From positions 2,223,614-2,287,613 of the forward strand of contig JAJEKV010000031.1 in assembly GCA_021234155.1 (NCBI GenBank): a stretch of DNA of 64,000 bases, in the 5' to 3' direction. The notes beneath the pieces were generated by a model. That model saw only the letters and a list, made by a program, of their open reading frames with translations. It did not search any database and was not told where the DNA came from. This stretch comes from Isoetes taiwanensis (lineage: Eukaryota > Streptophyta > Lycopodiopsida > Isoetales > Isoetaceae). The position numbers and the translations under genes were made by a program. Each line of letters starts with the position of its first letter. The stretch's first letter is position 1. Of this stretch, positions 38,660 to 48,010 are shown piece after piece.

Positions 38660-39975
38660 CATAGTTACGAAAAAACGGCCATTTTTCTGTTTTCCCAGAA
38701 AAAACGGCCTTTTCTATGCTTGACGTTGCGAAAATGGAAAATGGCATGGGATAAAATGGTTTACTAAAAACGGACCGTTTTTACTGTTTTCTAGAGAAAA
38801 ATGACAAAAAAAACTGCTATTTTCAGTATCAAAATTTCTGGACCCCTGTTCTTCTGTATCAGACCTAGTAAATCCCCAAAAAAAGATCGAACTAGATTGT
38901 GGCGCTTCCAAACAACGGTTATCTCGATTTAACAATCCAAATATAGCTTAAGGGGTATGTTCCATCTCTGTTTTGGTAGGCAACGACATGGGATGCCTTT
39001 ATTTTTGCTTTCAAAATGGCAAAGCTTTGTATTTCGACATATTTATTGGCATTGACTTAACTTGGCATGCCTTTTCTAAAAGAATAAATCTATGAATTAC
39101 GAATAATATGTGGCAAACTTCTGAAATCTGAAGTATTTCGGAAGCTTTACACTCTGCTGGTTTCTTCTCTGTTCTAACTATCCAGTTTGCATTAGGTAAT
39201 AACTAAAGCATTCCTATCTCGATACATCAAGGGTATTAATCCATCCAAATAACCCAATCCGGTTGGGGGGCTCCTGTTCGACAAAATCCAGACAGAAAGC
39301 CTCTTATTTTGTGGCTGTGGCAGACTTAGCAAGAAATCTACTCTTGTGCTTAAGCAAGAAATCAACAATCAGAATCAAAAAAATTTCCTTGGCGTTGTCC
39401 TGCGAGCTTGTCCTGTCACAAAAACCATCCTTGCTCTTGCCGAAAATCATCTGTTAGGCACAACATCTGGAAAGCATCTTCTTCATCATCTCATCTAAAA
39501 GAATATGAACCTTATCTTTTTTCCCTATCCTACAAAGACTGTCTATAAGAGCAGTGTAAGTTATGACATCTAAAAGGCATCCTCTTTTAATCATAACGTC
39601 TAAAAGAGCAGTTGCCTCATCTACCATGAAACCATTAATGAGAGATGTATAAGTGATAACATCAGGCAAACATCCTCCTCTTATCATATCCTCTAAAAGA
39701 AGGCAAGCTTCTTCCACCTTGTTTGCCTTAGAAAGACCGTCTATAAGAGTGCTATATCTGATAAGATTGGGCTGACAATCGACTATCATATGTAAACGTT
39801 TTCTATTATGTTTGTTAGTTGTCCTTATTATGACTACAAGAGTTCTTTGATATATTTGTGTATTGTTTTTGAGTAAAGTAATAGCATTTTCTATTAAAAT
39901 GATCTTATTCTGTATTTTTGAGTACTTTGCCGTTTTCATTTTCCGTTTTCAAAAAATGACTCGCCGTTTTATTTA
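38660..39975. mobile_element. Possible Pack-type element carrying a PPR fragment
   Basis: Several AAAACGGCC/GGCCGTTTT-like motifs cluster at 38665-38790. Motifs of the form GCCGTTTT and CCGTTTTC recur at 39930-39972 on the other side of the PPR fragment. Clustered subterminal motifs of this kind are seen in hAT and CACTA elements. No clear terminal inverted repeat or target duplication was established. Confidence 0.25.
39460..39790 (-). pseudogene. Pentatricopeptide repeat (PPR) protein fragment
   Basis: PPR proteins bind organelle RNA through tandem 35-residue helical repeats. The minus strand encodes about three P-type repeats: QPNLIRYSTLIDGLSKANKV followed by EEACLLLEDMIRGG, then CLPDVITYTSLINGF followed by VDEATALLDVMIKRG, then CLLDVITYTALIDSLCRIGK followed by a helix ending in DEMMKK. 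The middle repeat is a few residues short. No start, targeting peptide or further repeats are present, whereas complete family members usually have ten or more repeats. It is therefore a gene fragment. Confidence 0.85.
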
Positions 39976-40299
39976 ATTCTAATGGGTTCATAACTCTAAT
40001 GGGTTCATAAAAAAAAAATCTAAAAAAACGTGAGCCACACAACAAGCCATAGATCTTGCAATTAAATTGTGAGTCGTTCACGTGTCATTGAATGAAATCA
40101 AAGAGCAACATGTGTTGTTCACATGCAAGTTGCCAACAAAAGCAACATTTGTAGGATGCAATCATAATCCACATTCAGTAGGCAACATTTATAAGATGCA
40201 AACATAATCCAGATTCAATAGACAATACATACATAAACACTGCTTAACCAAGAAGCAACAATATATACATGAACATTGCTTAACCAACAAGCAATGCCG

Positions 40300-41194
40300 A
40301 AGCAGTCTATTCATAATTTAGGTGCCATTGACAGTGTGTAAACGCGACTGGAGAGCATCCTTGTAAGCGTATAGCCCAAGGAGCAATCCTCTGCTTCCTG
40401 CCATGATGAAAGCGGCATGTATGAAGAAGGATGTTTTGCCTCTGCAGTACCAACACAATTCTTCGTTTCTGTTCGTCTTTGCCTCTTTTTTTTCCTCTCC
40501 CATCCTGCTCCAAAATCTTCAGAGCAGCATCCGGCTCAAGACCCCATCTCCCTTCCAAGAGCAAGAACAAATCAGTGCAACCATGATGTAACCATTCAAA
40601 ATATACTTCAATATATGAAAAGGAAAGAAAAAGACAGAAACAAGCGAAGGATCAGAAACAACACACAAACTGAAGAATGTTAAAAACTTCTGATCCACTC
40701 CTCCAGGCAAGTCCCTCAGACCCATCTCCCGGGGGATTCACCTTTATCACATGAGCATATGCCACCTGCGTGCTTAAGGTGAGAAGAAACACCCCTATAT
40801 ACGTACGCAAAAGTGTTGGAAAAACACCCCTTCCGTGGAGAAAATACACTAGAATGTCAGTAAGAGGGGGATTTAAACCCCTAGTATACGTACGAAAACA
40901 TCGAGAAAAAACCCCCTTCCACACACTCACTAGGTTTATACGGGTCTTCTGTGTGAATCCCCCGGGACCCATCGGAGTACAAAACTGCAGGGAAGCATGA
41001 ATCGTTAGACATAATCTATAGCGTGAGTCATGAGCCGGAATTCCAATTGCTCTATTGTACAACGCAGGCATAGAGATGGATATGCTTGGAGCAATAGCAG
41101 TGCTTGGGCTCCAGGAATTTATGCACAAAACTAACAAGCGAAAACTGGAGGTATACCTGCAAGAGGCTGTGTTGATGATCTCCCTCTCTGCCAT
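40300..41194 (-). other. Possible small spliced gene of unknown identity
   Basis: A minus-strand ATG at 41194 begins MAEREIINTASC and runs to a donor-like GTATAC at about 41157. Further down, an acceptor CCCTGCAG near 40986 precedes a short coding-like piece, and the last block (about 40590-40320) has open frames, one ending LLLGLYAYKDALQSRLHTVN before a stop. A miniature element (40728-40966) sits in the middle. I cannot assign a family or decide the frame of the last block. Confidence 0.25.
40728..40966. mobile_element. hAT-like miniature inverted-repeat element
   Basis: The ends are a 14-bp perfect inverted repeat, CCCGGGGGATTCAC. The flanks are ACCCATCT (40720-40727) and ACCCATCG (40967-40974), an 8-bp target duplication with one mismatch, as expected for hAT. 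The 239-bp interior has no coding sequence and contains repeated ATACGTACG motifs. Confidence 0.8.
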
Positions 41195-41461
41195 CGCTGG
41201 CTTCCTCTTCTAGAAGTACAAAAGCCCATCTGCAAATCCGAACTTGCCATCCCGCTAGACCAAATCTGGAAACCATCTGCAGATCTGGTGCAGATCTCCA
41301 TGCGTGCCTCTATCGCCTAAGAACTAGGCCGTTACCAACTGTAGGGCTACGAAAAAACCAGAACAGATTGCAAAAAATGGATGGCCACACCCTTTTTGGA
41401 ATTCCAAAATTAAACAAGGCATCCAAAAACAATTGCACAACTCTAATCGCTTTCGTTTTCT

Positions 41462-41564
41462 TTAACAAACTGATCCTCTCATTTACAGGCTGAGATTAAA
41501 TCTCAGCCGTTGGATCAAATTGTGTTACTAGCCCTAACACATTGTGACCCGAGTTTACTTTGTA
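41462..41564. repeat. Direct repeat, left copy, at the 3' edge of recombinase copy 1
   Basis: It begins TTAACAAACTGATCCTCTC and contains the palindrome CTGAGATTAAATCTCAG and CCGTTGGATCAAATTG. The same sequence is present at 47681-47704 plus 47930-48010, where a CACTA miniature splits it. The recombinase unit begins almost at once after this copy. Confidence 0.8.
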
Positions 41565-42834
41565 CAAAAAAATAAACATTCACAACCAAAATTTAAAAAC
41601 ATCCTAGGATGTTATGCATTCAGATGTATAACATCCTAGGAAATTATGCAAGACCATATATTACAAAATTGTTATACCAACAACAGTAATTGTCTAGATT
41701 TCAGGTTTTCATATCAATTTTTCATAACATGTTATATGTATTACGAAAAGAATCCAGCAGTCCAATGTACTACAAAACACATATTTTTTATGAGATAATA
41801 TGAAAGAATTGCAAGGAACATTTGAAACCTATCAAATACAAAACACATATATTAGTTTTGACAATTAAAACTGCTTATTAACCAACTGTACTTACTAGTT
41901 AAAAGAAAAGGTAAACGTAAATCCTTTGACTGGAGCTCCAAATTGATTAGTAGGATTCTACTGGGAAGTAGGATTTTGAGTAGAATTTTGTTGGTGAGTA
42001 GGGTTCAGTTGGTAAGTGGGATTCTGTAATGATGGACAAGCACAATCTGCTGGAAGAGACTGACCTATAATTGATATTTACAAGTCAAATGTAAAAAGGA
42101 CAAATTTAAACATAAAATAACTACCCTTACCAACAAATTTAGCTTGTTGAGGACAATTCTGCTGACAATCAGACTGTTGCATACCAACTTGACCTGTAAA
42201 ATAATGTAAATGATCAGATGCAAAGAGCAATTTAAACTACAAGTCATTAAACTTACCAACTGAAAAGCCATGTTGTGCCTCTGAAATTTGAAAGTTCGCC
42301 TCTTTTGCAATGGGTTCAATGACTTTGGGCACCTCTTTTACTTTTCCAACGGCAATGCTCAAGCATGTAGCATCTTCTATTTCTTCAAATGGAGAATTCC
42401 AGACTTCTTTCTCCTCTAGGCCAACACTTTCTTTGAAATTGTTGTTGGCAGTTCAACATTCTTATTAGGTTCACACACTATGAAAGCAAAGCAACAAAAA
42501 AAGGTAAATATACAAGGATTGAGAATGACAACGAAAGAAAAGAACTTACTATTTTGGCGCAAGGAAGAAATTGCGGACGTATAAGATTCTCCACCAACCT
42601 TAAGACTTGCTTGCATTGCCATCATTAGTTGTTTATCAGAATGATCATAGTTGCGTAGTGTTTCTACTCGTTTGTGGCCAGTCAAGTCTTTCAGATTATC
42701 GTCAGGAATACCTTTGTAAACGGCCCTTTGTAATGGCATAATGACGCAGGCAAACATTTGCGACACGAAAACCTGAAACAGAAAACAGAAGAAAAAAACA
42801 CTAAGAATAATACACAAAAATAAAAACCACTTAC

Positions 42835-43590
42835 CAAGTATATTACTCATGTATTTTTCGACAGCAGCAACTTTATTAACACCTAAATTGTCACTTGCAT
42901 ACCAAATTGCATTTCCTCCAGTCTTGGCTGCCAAATGAAGATGACGCTCTGAAATATCCTCATGAGGAGCAATTGATGGTAAACAAGAGAAATATTTTGT
43001 GAATGTCATATTAAATGTGTTCATAAACCTCCACAGGTTTTCTCATATCTGATTCCTTGCAATTGTTAATATTTCCAGAATGATTCTTTGAGGGCTTCTG
43101 CATAAATCTACAACATAAGAAAGGGATTCAGAAATAAATCAGAATATCAAATAATGAACAAAGCAAAGAACAAGGCACAATAAGGAATAACAAAGAACTA
43201 ACCTTACAAAACGACCATAATATCTTCAAGAAGTTCAAATTCAATAAATTTTGTCTTATAAAACTTCCTACCGCCACGGATTAGAAAACACAAAAATAAA
43301 AACCACTCACCAAGTATATTACTCATGTGTTTTCCAACAGCAGCAACTTTATTAATATCTAAATTGCCACTTGCATACCAAATTGCATTTCCTCCTACTA
43401 TGCTAGTCTTGGCTGCCAAAAGAAGATGACGCTCCGAAATATCCTCATGAGGAGCAATTGATGGCAAACAAGAGAAATATTATGTGAATGTCATATACAC
43501 ATCAGCATTAACTCCACAGGTTTTCTCATATCTGATTCCTTGCAATTGTTAATATTTCCAGGATGATTCTTTAAGGGCTTCTGCATAAAC
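42835..43590 (-). repeat. Internal duplication of recombinase exon 2 end and exon 3
   Basis: Exon 3 is present twice (43590-43311 and 43107-42835). A second copy of the end of exon 2 (about 43285-43203, reading FLIRGGRKFYKTKF) lies between them, fused to the intron that follows the first exon 3. The intron before exon 3 is duplicated as well. Copy 2 of the gene has a single set. Confidence 0.85.
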
Positions 43591-44256
43591 CTACAACATA
43601 AGAAAGGGATTCAAAAATAAACTAGAATATCAAATAATGAACAAGAACAAGGCACAATAAGGAATAACAAAGAACTAACCTTACAAAATGACCACAATGA
43701 TCAGAAGTTCAAATTCAACAAATTTTGTCTCATATAACTGCCTACCACCACGGATTAGAAAGTTTACCATGCAATAAATCATAACACGATTCAATGACCC
43801 ATTTGGTGTTGATAACGAGAACTCTTCTGCACACAAAATTTTCATAACAGCGACATCATTAATAAGATTCAAGCGTTGCTTCCTTAGCTGGGCAACAACG
43901 ATTTTTGCAATGACATGATTTGCTGCCTCCTTGGCAGCTGCAAAGAAGGGATTCTCAAAAATATTAATATCGGGCTCATCCATCGCCGTTTCCCGTTTCC
44001 CGTATACGAGTTCTACGTCCCTCTCTCAACAATCTAAAATCAAATAATGCTTTGATAGCTACAATAATGTTTAAAATCTGCTATAATAATATCCAACAAT
44101 AATACACTACAACAATCTGTTCAAAAATCTGCTATAATCAATTTGCAACAATCTAAAAATGTAATCATATTTTTTTGAATACCTTGAAAACAAAATCTGC
44201 TACAATAATATTCATTTACCTCCCAAATGTGGTCAAGAAATCTTTAATTGTTGTAG

Positions 44257-46650
44257 CCAAGTCACAGACCCTGCTTTACGCCCACATGCAGTCAGACAAT
44301 ACCGCGTCTTCCTTAAAGCTAAGAAAGCCAGGTACATTGCAGCACATCAAAGGGAAATGTTTTATCTCACGGAGCGTCACCCGGGACCTTACGGCGAAGG
44401 GTTCTTAGAAAGCCGCATGACCCACGGGGAACATCACTCCCGGCGGTGGAGGCAACTTGCAACTTGCTATATGACCCTCGGGGTGCACATGCGGCATTAC
44501 CCCACGCAAGAAGGCCCGATCTTTGGAAATCCGCAGATTCGGGCGTGGAACAAGGCTTACGGCGTCTTGCCAATGGGAAAGCCGGGACTGGATGGCATGC
44601 GGCGAGAATTGCTTAAGTGGGCGGGGGCCATCCATAATACCGATCTTGTTGCCTTGTTCAACAAGGCATTACGGGGAAGGCTTCCGATGCGATGGACCAA
44701 TAGCGAGTTGTTCCCATCTATAAGGCGGTGACCCCCTTTGCCAGTAGTCTACCGAACAATCATGGTCGGATTCGGTGTTTGCAAAATTAACTTCTTGGGA
44801 TTCTCGGCGGTTGGCCGGGCCGGGCGAGGCGCGGAGAGATCTGGGCCCTCACCCGGTGGGATTCGGACCGACACTCAACCATTGACCACATCTTCACATT
44901 GCGAGCTCACGGTTGAAGGCGGCGAGAACCGCCGTCGGGATCTATATTGTTGCCGTGGATTTTGCAAAGGCATTTGACACTTTGTGCCTCGGGAAAAACT
45001 ATGGGCAAGATTGCGGCAATTTGGGGGTTCCTGTAGATTTGCGAGAATGCGATTAATACGGACTTTATGAAAGATGCTCGGGTCGGTTCGCGGCCAGACA
45101 AAGCCAACCATTTGATAGTAGTATCGGGGTTCGCCGGGGATGCCCCTCTCCCCAACATTGTTTGGGCTTTACATTGATCAATTGGAGAGGCGGCTTTGGC
45201 GATAATGGGGGCGGCGGGGCTCACCTTCTCTACCGGATCATCAAGCGGTTAATATATCTTTGATGATGTGGACCTCTAGCTTACACACCAGCGGACATGC
45301 AAGCGACATCTCGATGCCACGGACACATTTTGTCAAAGCCCGATATGCACGTCAACTTGGCCCAAGACTAAGGTGGTTTTCATATCATCTTCACGACGGT
45401 AGAGGATCCCTCCTTAGATTACAGAGGGGAGAATGTGGAAGTAGCATCCACATACAAATATTTGGGAGTGGAGTTTCCGTCTACTATGCCTTTGGGACAC
45501 ATCCATACGGACTCTACGAGTTACGGCGGGCTGGAAAGCACTATATGCAATGCAAAACAATAGTCATAGAGCGGAGTTGTATGATTGGACCCATCAGTCA
45601 CACACTGTTCAAAGTCTTAGTGGAGCTGTCCTTTTTATACGGGGTTGAAGTATGGGGCCCAGTAGTATCCTCGCTACTTGGAATGACTTGGGCGGTGCGA
45701 GAAAGCCTTCTTGGTACGAGCACTAGGGGTGAAGTCCACGGTCCCATATCAAATTCTACCGCAGGAAGCGAGATTCTTGCCTCTTGAGGGAGGCCCTTGA
45801 TCGCCACATTGTCTATTTCAGAAGGTGGTCAACATGGGCGATGCTCGTCTCCCAAAACTAGCTTATATCATGGCAATGGGGCCTAGCGCCTCAAGGCATC
45901 TTTGGAGGGAAAAGAGAGCTCAATGGATGGCTAGATGGAATGTGCGAGAACGAGGTGCATACATGTGCAAGAGGCGGTCGCCATAGCTTGAGGCAATATC
46001 TTGGCGCTTGCTTCATCGGCAAGCTTTGGGATGCCGGCCCTTGAGCGCAGTCAAGACAAAGACACTACCGGCGCCACATAAATCCCACATTGGAGCGAGG
46101 CCCACAATGCTACTGCGCACCCACTTGCCCATGAAAAGCCTTGCGGACTCATTGCCTCCATTCGCGCGGGGGCACATCATCTTCGAATTGAGACAGGCAG
46201 ATGGATTGGTGAGCCACGTCAGGACAGGCTCTGTCAATGCTGCCAAATGGGAGTCATTGAGGATGAATCTCATACCCTTCAAAGTTGCCCAGCATATGAT
46301 CAAATCCGGACGCGCTATCTTTGAGTTGGTCGGGGCACGGCCGGCCGCTACATGTGACATTGAGCACGGCATCCGTCACGGATGCTAGGATCATAACCGA
46401 GGAGGTCATGGACATGCGAGATCAGCTATGTCCTCGGGCACGCACTTGACATGTACATACACATTTATTTCATGATGATGTATACTTATGCGGTTTGGTG
46501 ACATTCTTATGCGCCCGCGGTTTTCCCTCGAAAACCCTTCGGGGCGGGGGTTTTTTAACCCGGACAGTAATAAGTTTGCTGCGCTCCTTCTGGGTCCCAT
46601 AGGCCGATTGGTCTCAGTGGACGATAAAAATATAAATTCAAATTCAAATT
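44257..46650 (+). mobile_element. LINE inserted in recombinase exon 1
   Basis: The insert separates two parts of an exon that are contiguous in copy 2 (at about 54959-54960). The decayed reverse transcriptase shows KAYGVLPMGKPGLDGM (~44548), YRTIMVGSVFAKL-like and STIDHIFTLRA-like blocks (~44750-44900), DLYCC..DFAKAFDT (~44940), a catalytic FDDV relic (~45258) and KTKVVFISSS (~45368). The C-terminal region follows to about 46390. The 3' end is the tail GGTCTCAGTGGACGATAAAA followed by three AAATTC units. The 5' end is truncated and has no endonuclease. No clear target duplication is seen. Confidence 0.82.
46591..46650 (+). repeat. LINE 3' tail motif with (AAATTC)n (copy A)
   Basis: The motif starts TGGGTCCCATAGGCCGATTG and continues GTCTCAGTGGACGATAAAAA. 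It ends the 44.3-46.6 kb LINE and so shows that the motif family is a LINE 3' terminus. Related tails: 57017, 61320 (plus), 36521-36564 and 33880-33925 (minus). Confidence 0.85.
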
Positions 46651-47392
46651 CTGTAGGGTTTCCCATTTTTTTGCACAATTTGTTAGATAAAGAAGATTAG
46701 ATGCTGTCCAAATTCTCTCATGTCTGTTAGATTGAATTCTTGGATGCGTTTTTGGCATGGTGATGCACCAAAACGAGCACCATATCTGTTCCTCCACTCA
46801 TAATATCTTTTTGCATATGCCTCGTCTTTCCTTTTTGTTGAAGCCTTTTTATCAAATCTAAGACTCATCTGCTCATCAATCTCAAGAAATCCACGTTTTT
46901 TGCTTCTTCCGAGCTCTTCATTTTCAAACTCTGAGTCTGACTCAAGGAAATCAACTGGTAATGGTAGAGCCTCTGGTATTTCTTCCTCATTCACATGCTT
47001 TTGAATCCTCTCAAACTTCTCTAACGAATTTCCATCCAAAGATTGCAATGCCTTTCTTCTTGGCTGCTTCTTTTTCTGTCCTCCTGCAGTCTCTCCTACA
47101 AAACGTTGTTTCTTTTTCTATCCTCCTAAGTTTTCTCCTACAGAGTCTTCAAACTCTTCTCCGATGGAAAATGATGAAATATCCATCGTAGACCTGCACA
47201 AAACACATAAAAATGTTAAAGTCTACTCTAGAACTATGAAAAATTGTTAAAGATTATGAAAACGGAGCCAAAACTTACACAAATCGCCAAAACTGAGCTC
47301 AAAAACCCAAAATCGCTCCAAGAACCCGCAAAAAAATGGAATAGGGAGTCTTCGACATCAATCTTGCTCTAAAACCGGAATCAAAAGCTCGC

Positions 47393-47695
47393 ATCCGGCA
47401 TCTGGCATTCAGCATCTGGCATCCGGTATCCTGGCGCCTACATCCTTTGCCAGATCTGAGGCACCTACATCGTTTCCCAGATCCAAAGGTAAACGTTCGG
47501 ATCAGTTTGTTAAGGCAGATAACGGCCTTCTCCCTCGTGTATTATGCTAAAAAAATTTGAGGGCCATTTTGTGCATGGCCAAAATATTGAGGGCGGGAGC
47601 CCTTGACATTTGGGCCATCCACAAAATGGCTCTCAATTTTTTTTAGCGTAATACACTCGGGTTAGGCCATTATCCCTCTCTTAACAAACTGATCC
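47393..47695. repeat. GGCATC tandem repeat and 187-bp foldback element
   Basis: At 47393-47430 there is a short imperfect GCATCYGGCAT repeat. From 47509 to 47695 lies a near-complete inverted repeat: one arm begins GGATCAGTTTGTTAA, the other ends TTAACAAACTGATCC, with arms of about 80 bp joined by a ~30-bp centre. There is no coding content. The right arm overlaps the direct repeat. Confidence 0.75.
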
Positions 47696-48010
47696 TCTCG
47701 TTTACACTACTACAAAAATAGGTAGAAATGGCACAAAAGTGACATTTATGCTCCGCCTTTTTATGGAGCATAAACGTCACTTTTGTGCCATTTGGAGAGC
47801 ACAAACGTCATAAATGGCACAAAAGTGACGTTTATGCTCTGTAAAAATAGAATAGAATAGAATAGAATAGTAAAAAGGCAGAGGATAAATGTCACTTTTG
47901 TGCCATTTCTACCTATTTTTGTAGTAGTGTTACAGGCAGAGATTAAATCTCAGCTGTTGGATCAAATTGCATTACTAGCCCTAACACATTGTTATCGAGT
48001 TTACTTTGTA
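47681..48010. repeat. Direct repeat, right copy, split by the CACTA miniature
   Basis: Segments 47681-47704 and 47930-48010 together match 41462-41564 with only a few differences, for example GCATTACTAGCCCTAACACA against GTGTTACTAGCCCTAACACA. Confidence 0.8.
47705..47929. mobile_element. CACTA-type miniature element (225 bp)
   Basis: The left end is CACTACTACAAAAATAGGTA and the right end is its exact inverse. The terminal inverted repeat runs for about 43 bp. The flanks are TTA on both sides (47702-47704 and 47930-47932), the 3-bp duplication expected for CACTA elements. The unoccupied sequence exists at 41483 in the left direct repeat. The interior is itself self-complementary and holds (TAGAA)n at 47847-47870. 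Confidence 0.92.

Larger units (their letters stand above)
41895..47186 (-). pseudogene. Crypton-like tyrosine recombinase gene, copy 1 (interrupted)
   Basis: Exons on the minus strand: 1 (47186-46651 plus 44256-44220, split by a LINE), 2 (44033-43680), 3 (43590-43311, duplicated at 43107-42835), 4 (42772-42550), 5 (42477-42257), 6 (42193-42131), 7 (42064-41895). Introns have GT/AG ends except the first donor (GTAAAT). Domains in order: basic N-terminus with a VGE..GGQKKK repeat; SAM-like DNA-binding part (FIQQIVQKNGKPY in copy 2); catalytic core with NFLIRGGR, KNHPGN, PVEVYEH and WYAS; then CLRHYAITKG and TGHKRVETLRNYDH carrying the expected R, H and nucleophile Tyr; and a Q/N/P-T-rich tail. 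Lesions: stops in exons 1 and 7, a one-base insertion in exon 4, an insertion in exon 2. The assignment rests on motif order shared with DUF3504/KIAA1958/Crypton proteins; a domesticated host gene is the alternative. Confidence 0.7.

Noticed and set aside
44257-46650. Combination of reverse transcriptase and tyrosine recombinase as a DIRS-type element
   Set aside because: The reverse transcriptase is on the opposite strand, belongs to a LINE, and is absent from recombinase copy 2, which has the empty site. It is a later insertion.
47847-47870. (TAGAA)n inside the CACTA miniature as a sixth LINE tail
   Set aside because: The GGTCTCCGTGGACG core is absent next to it, so it was not added to the tail family.
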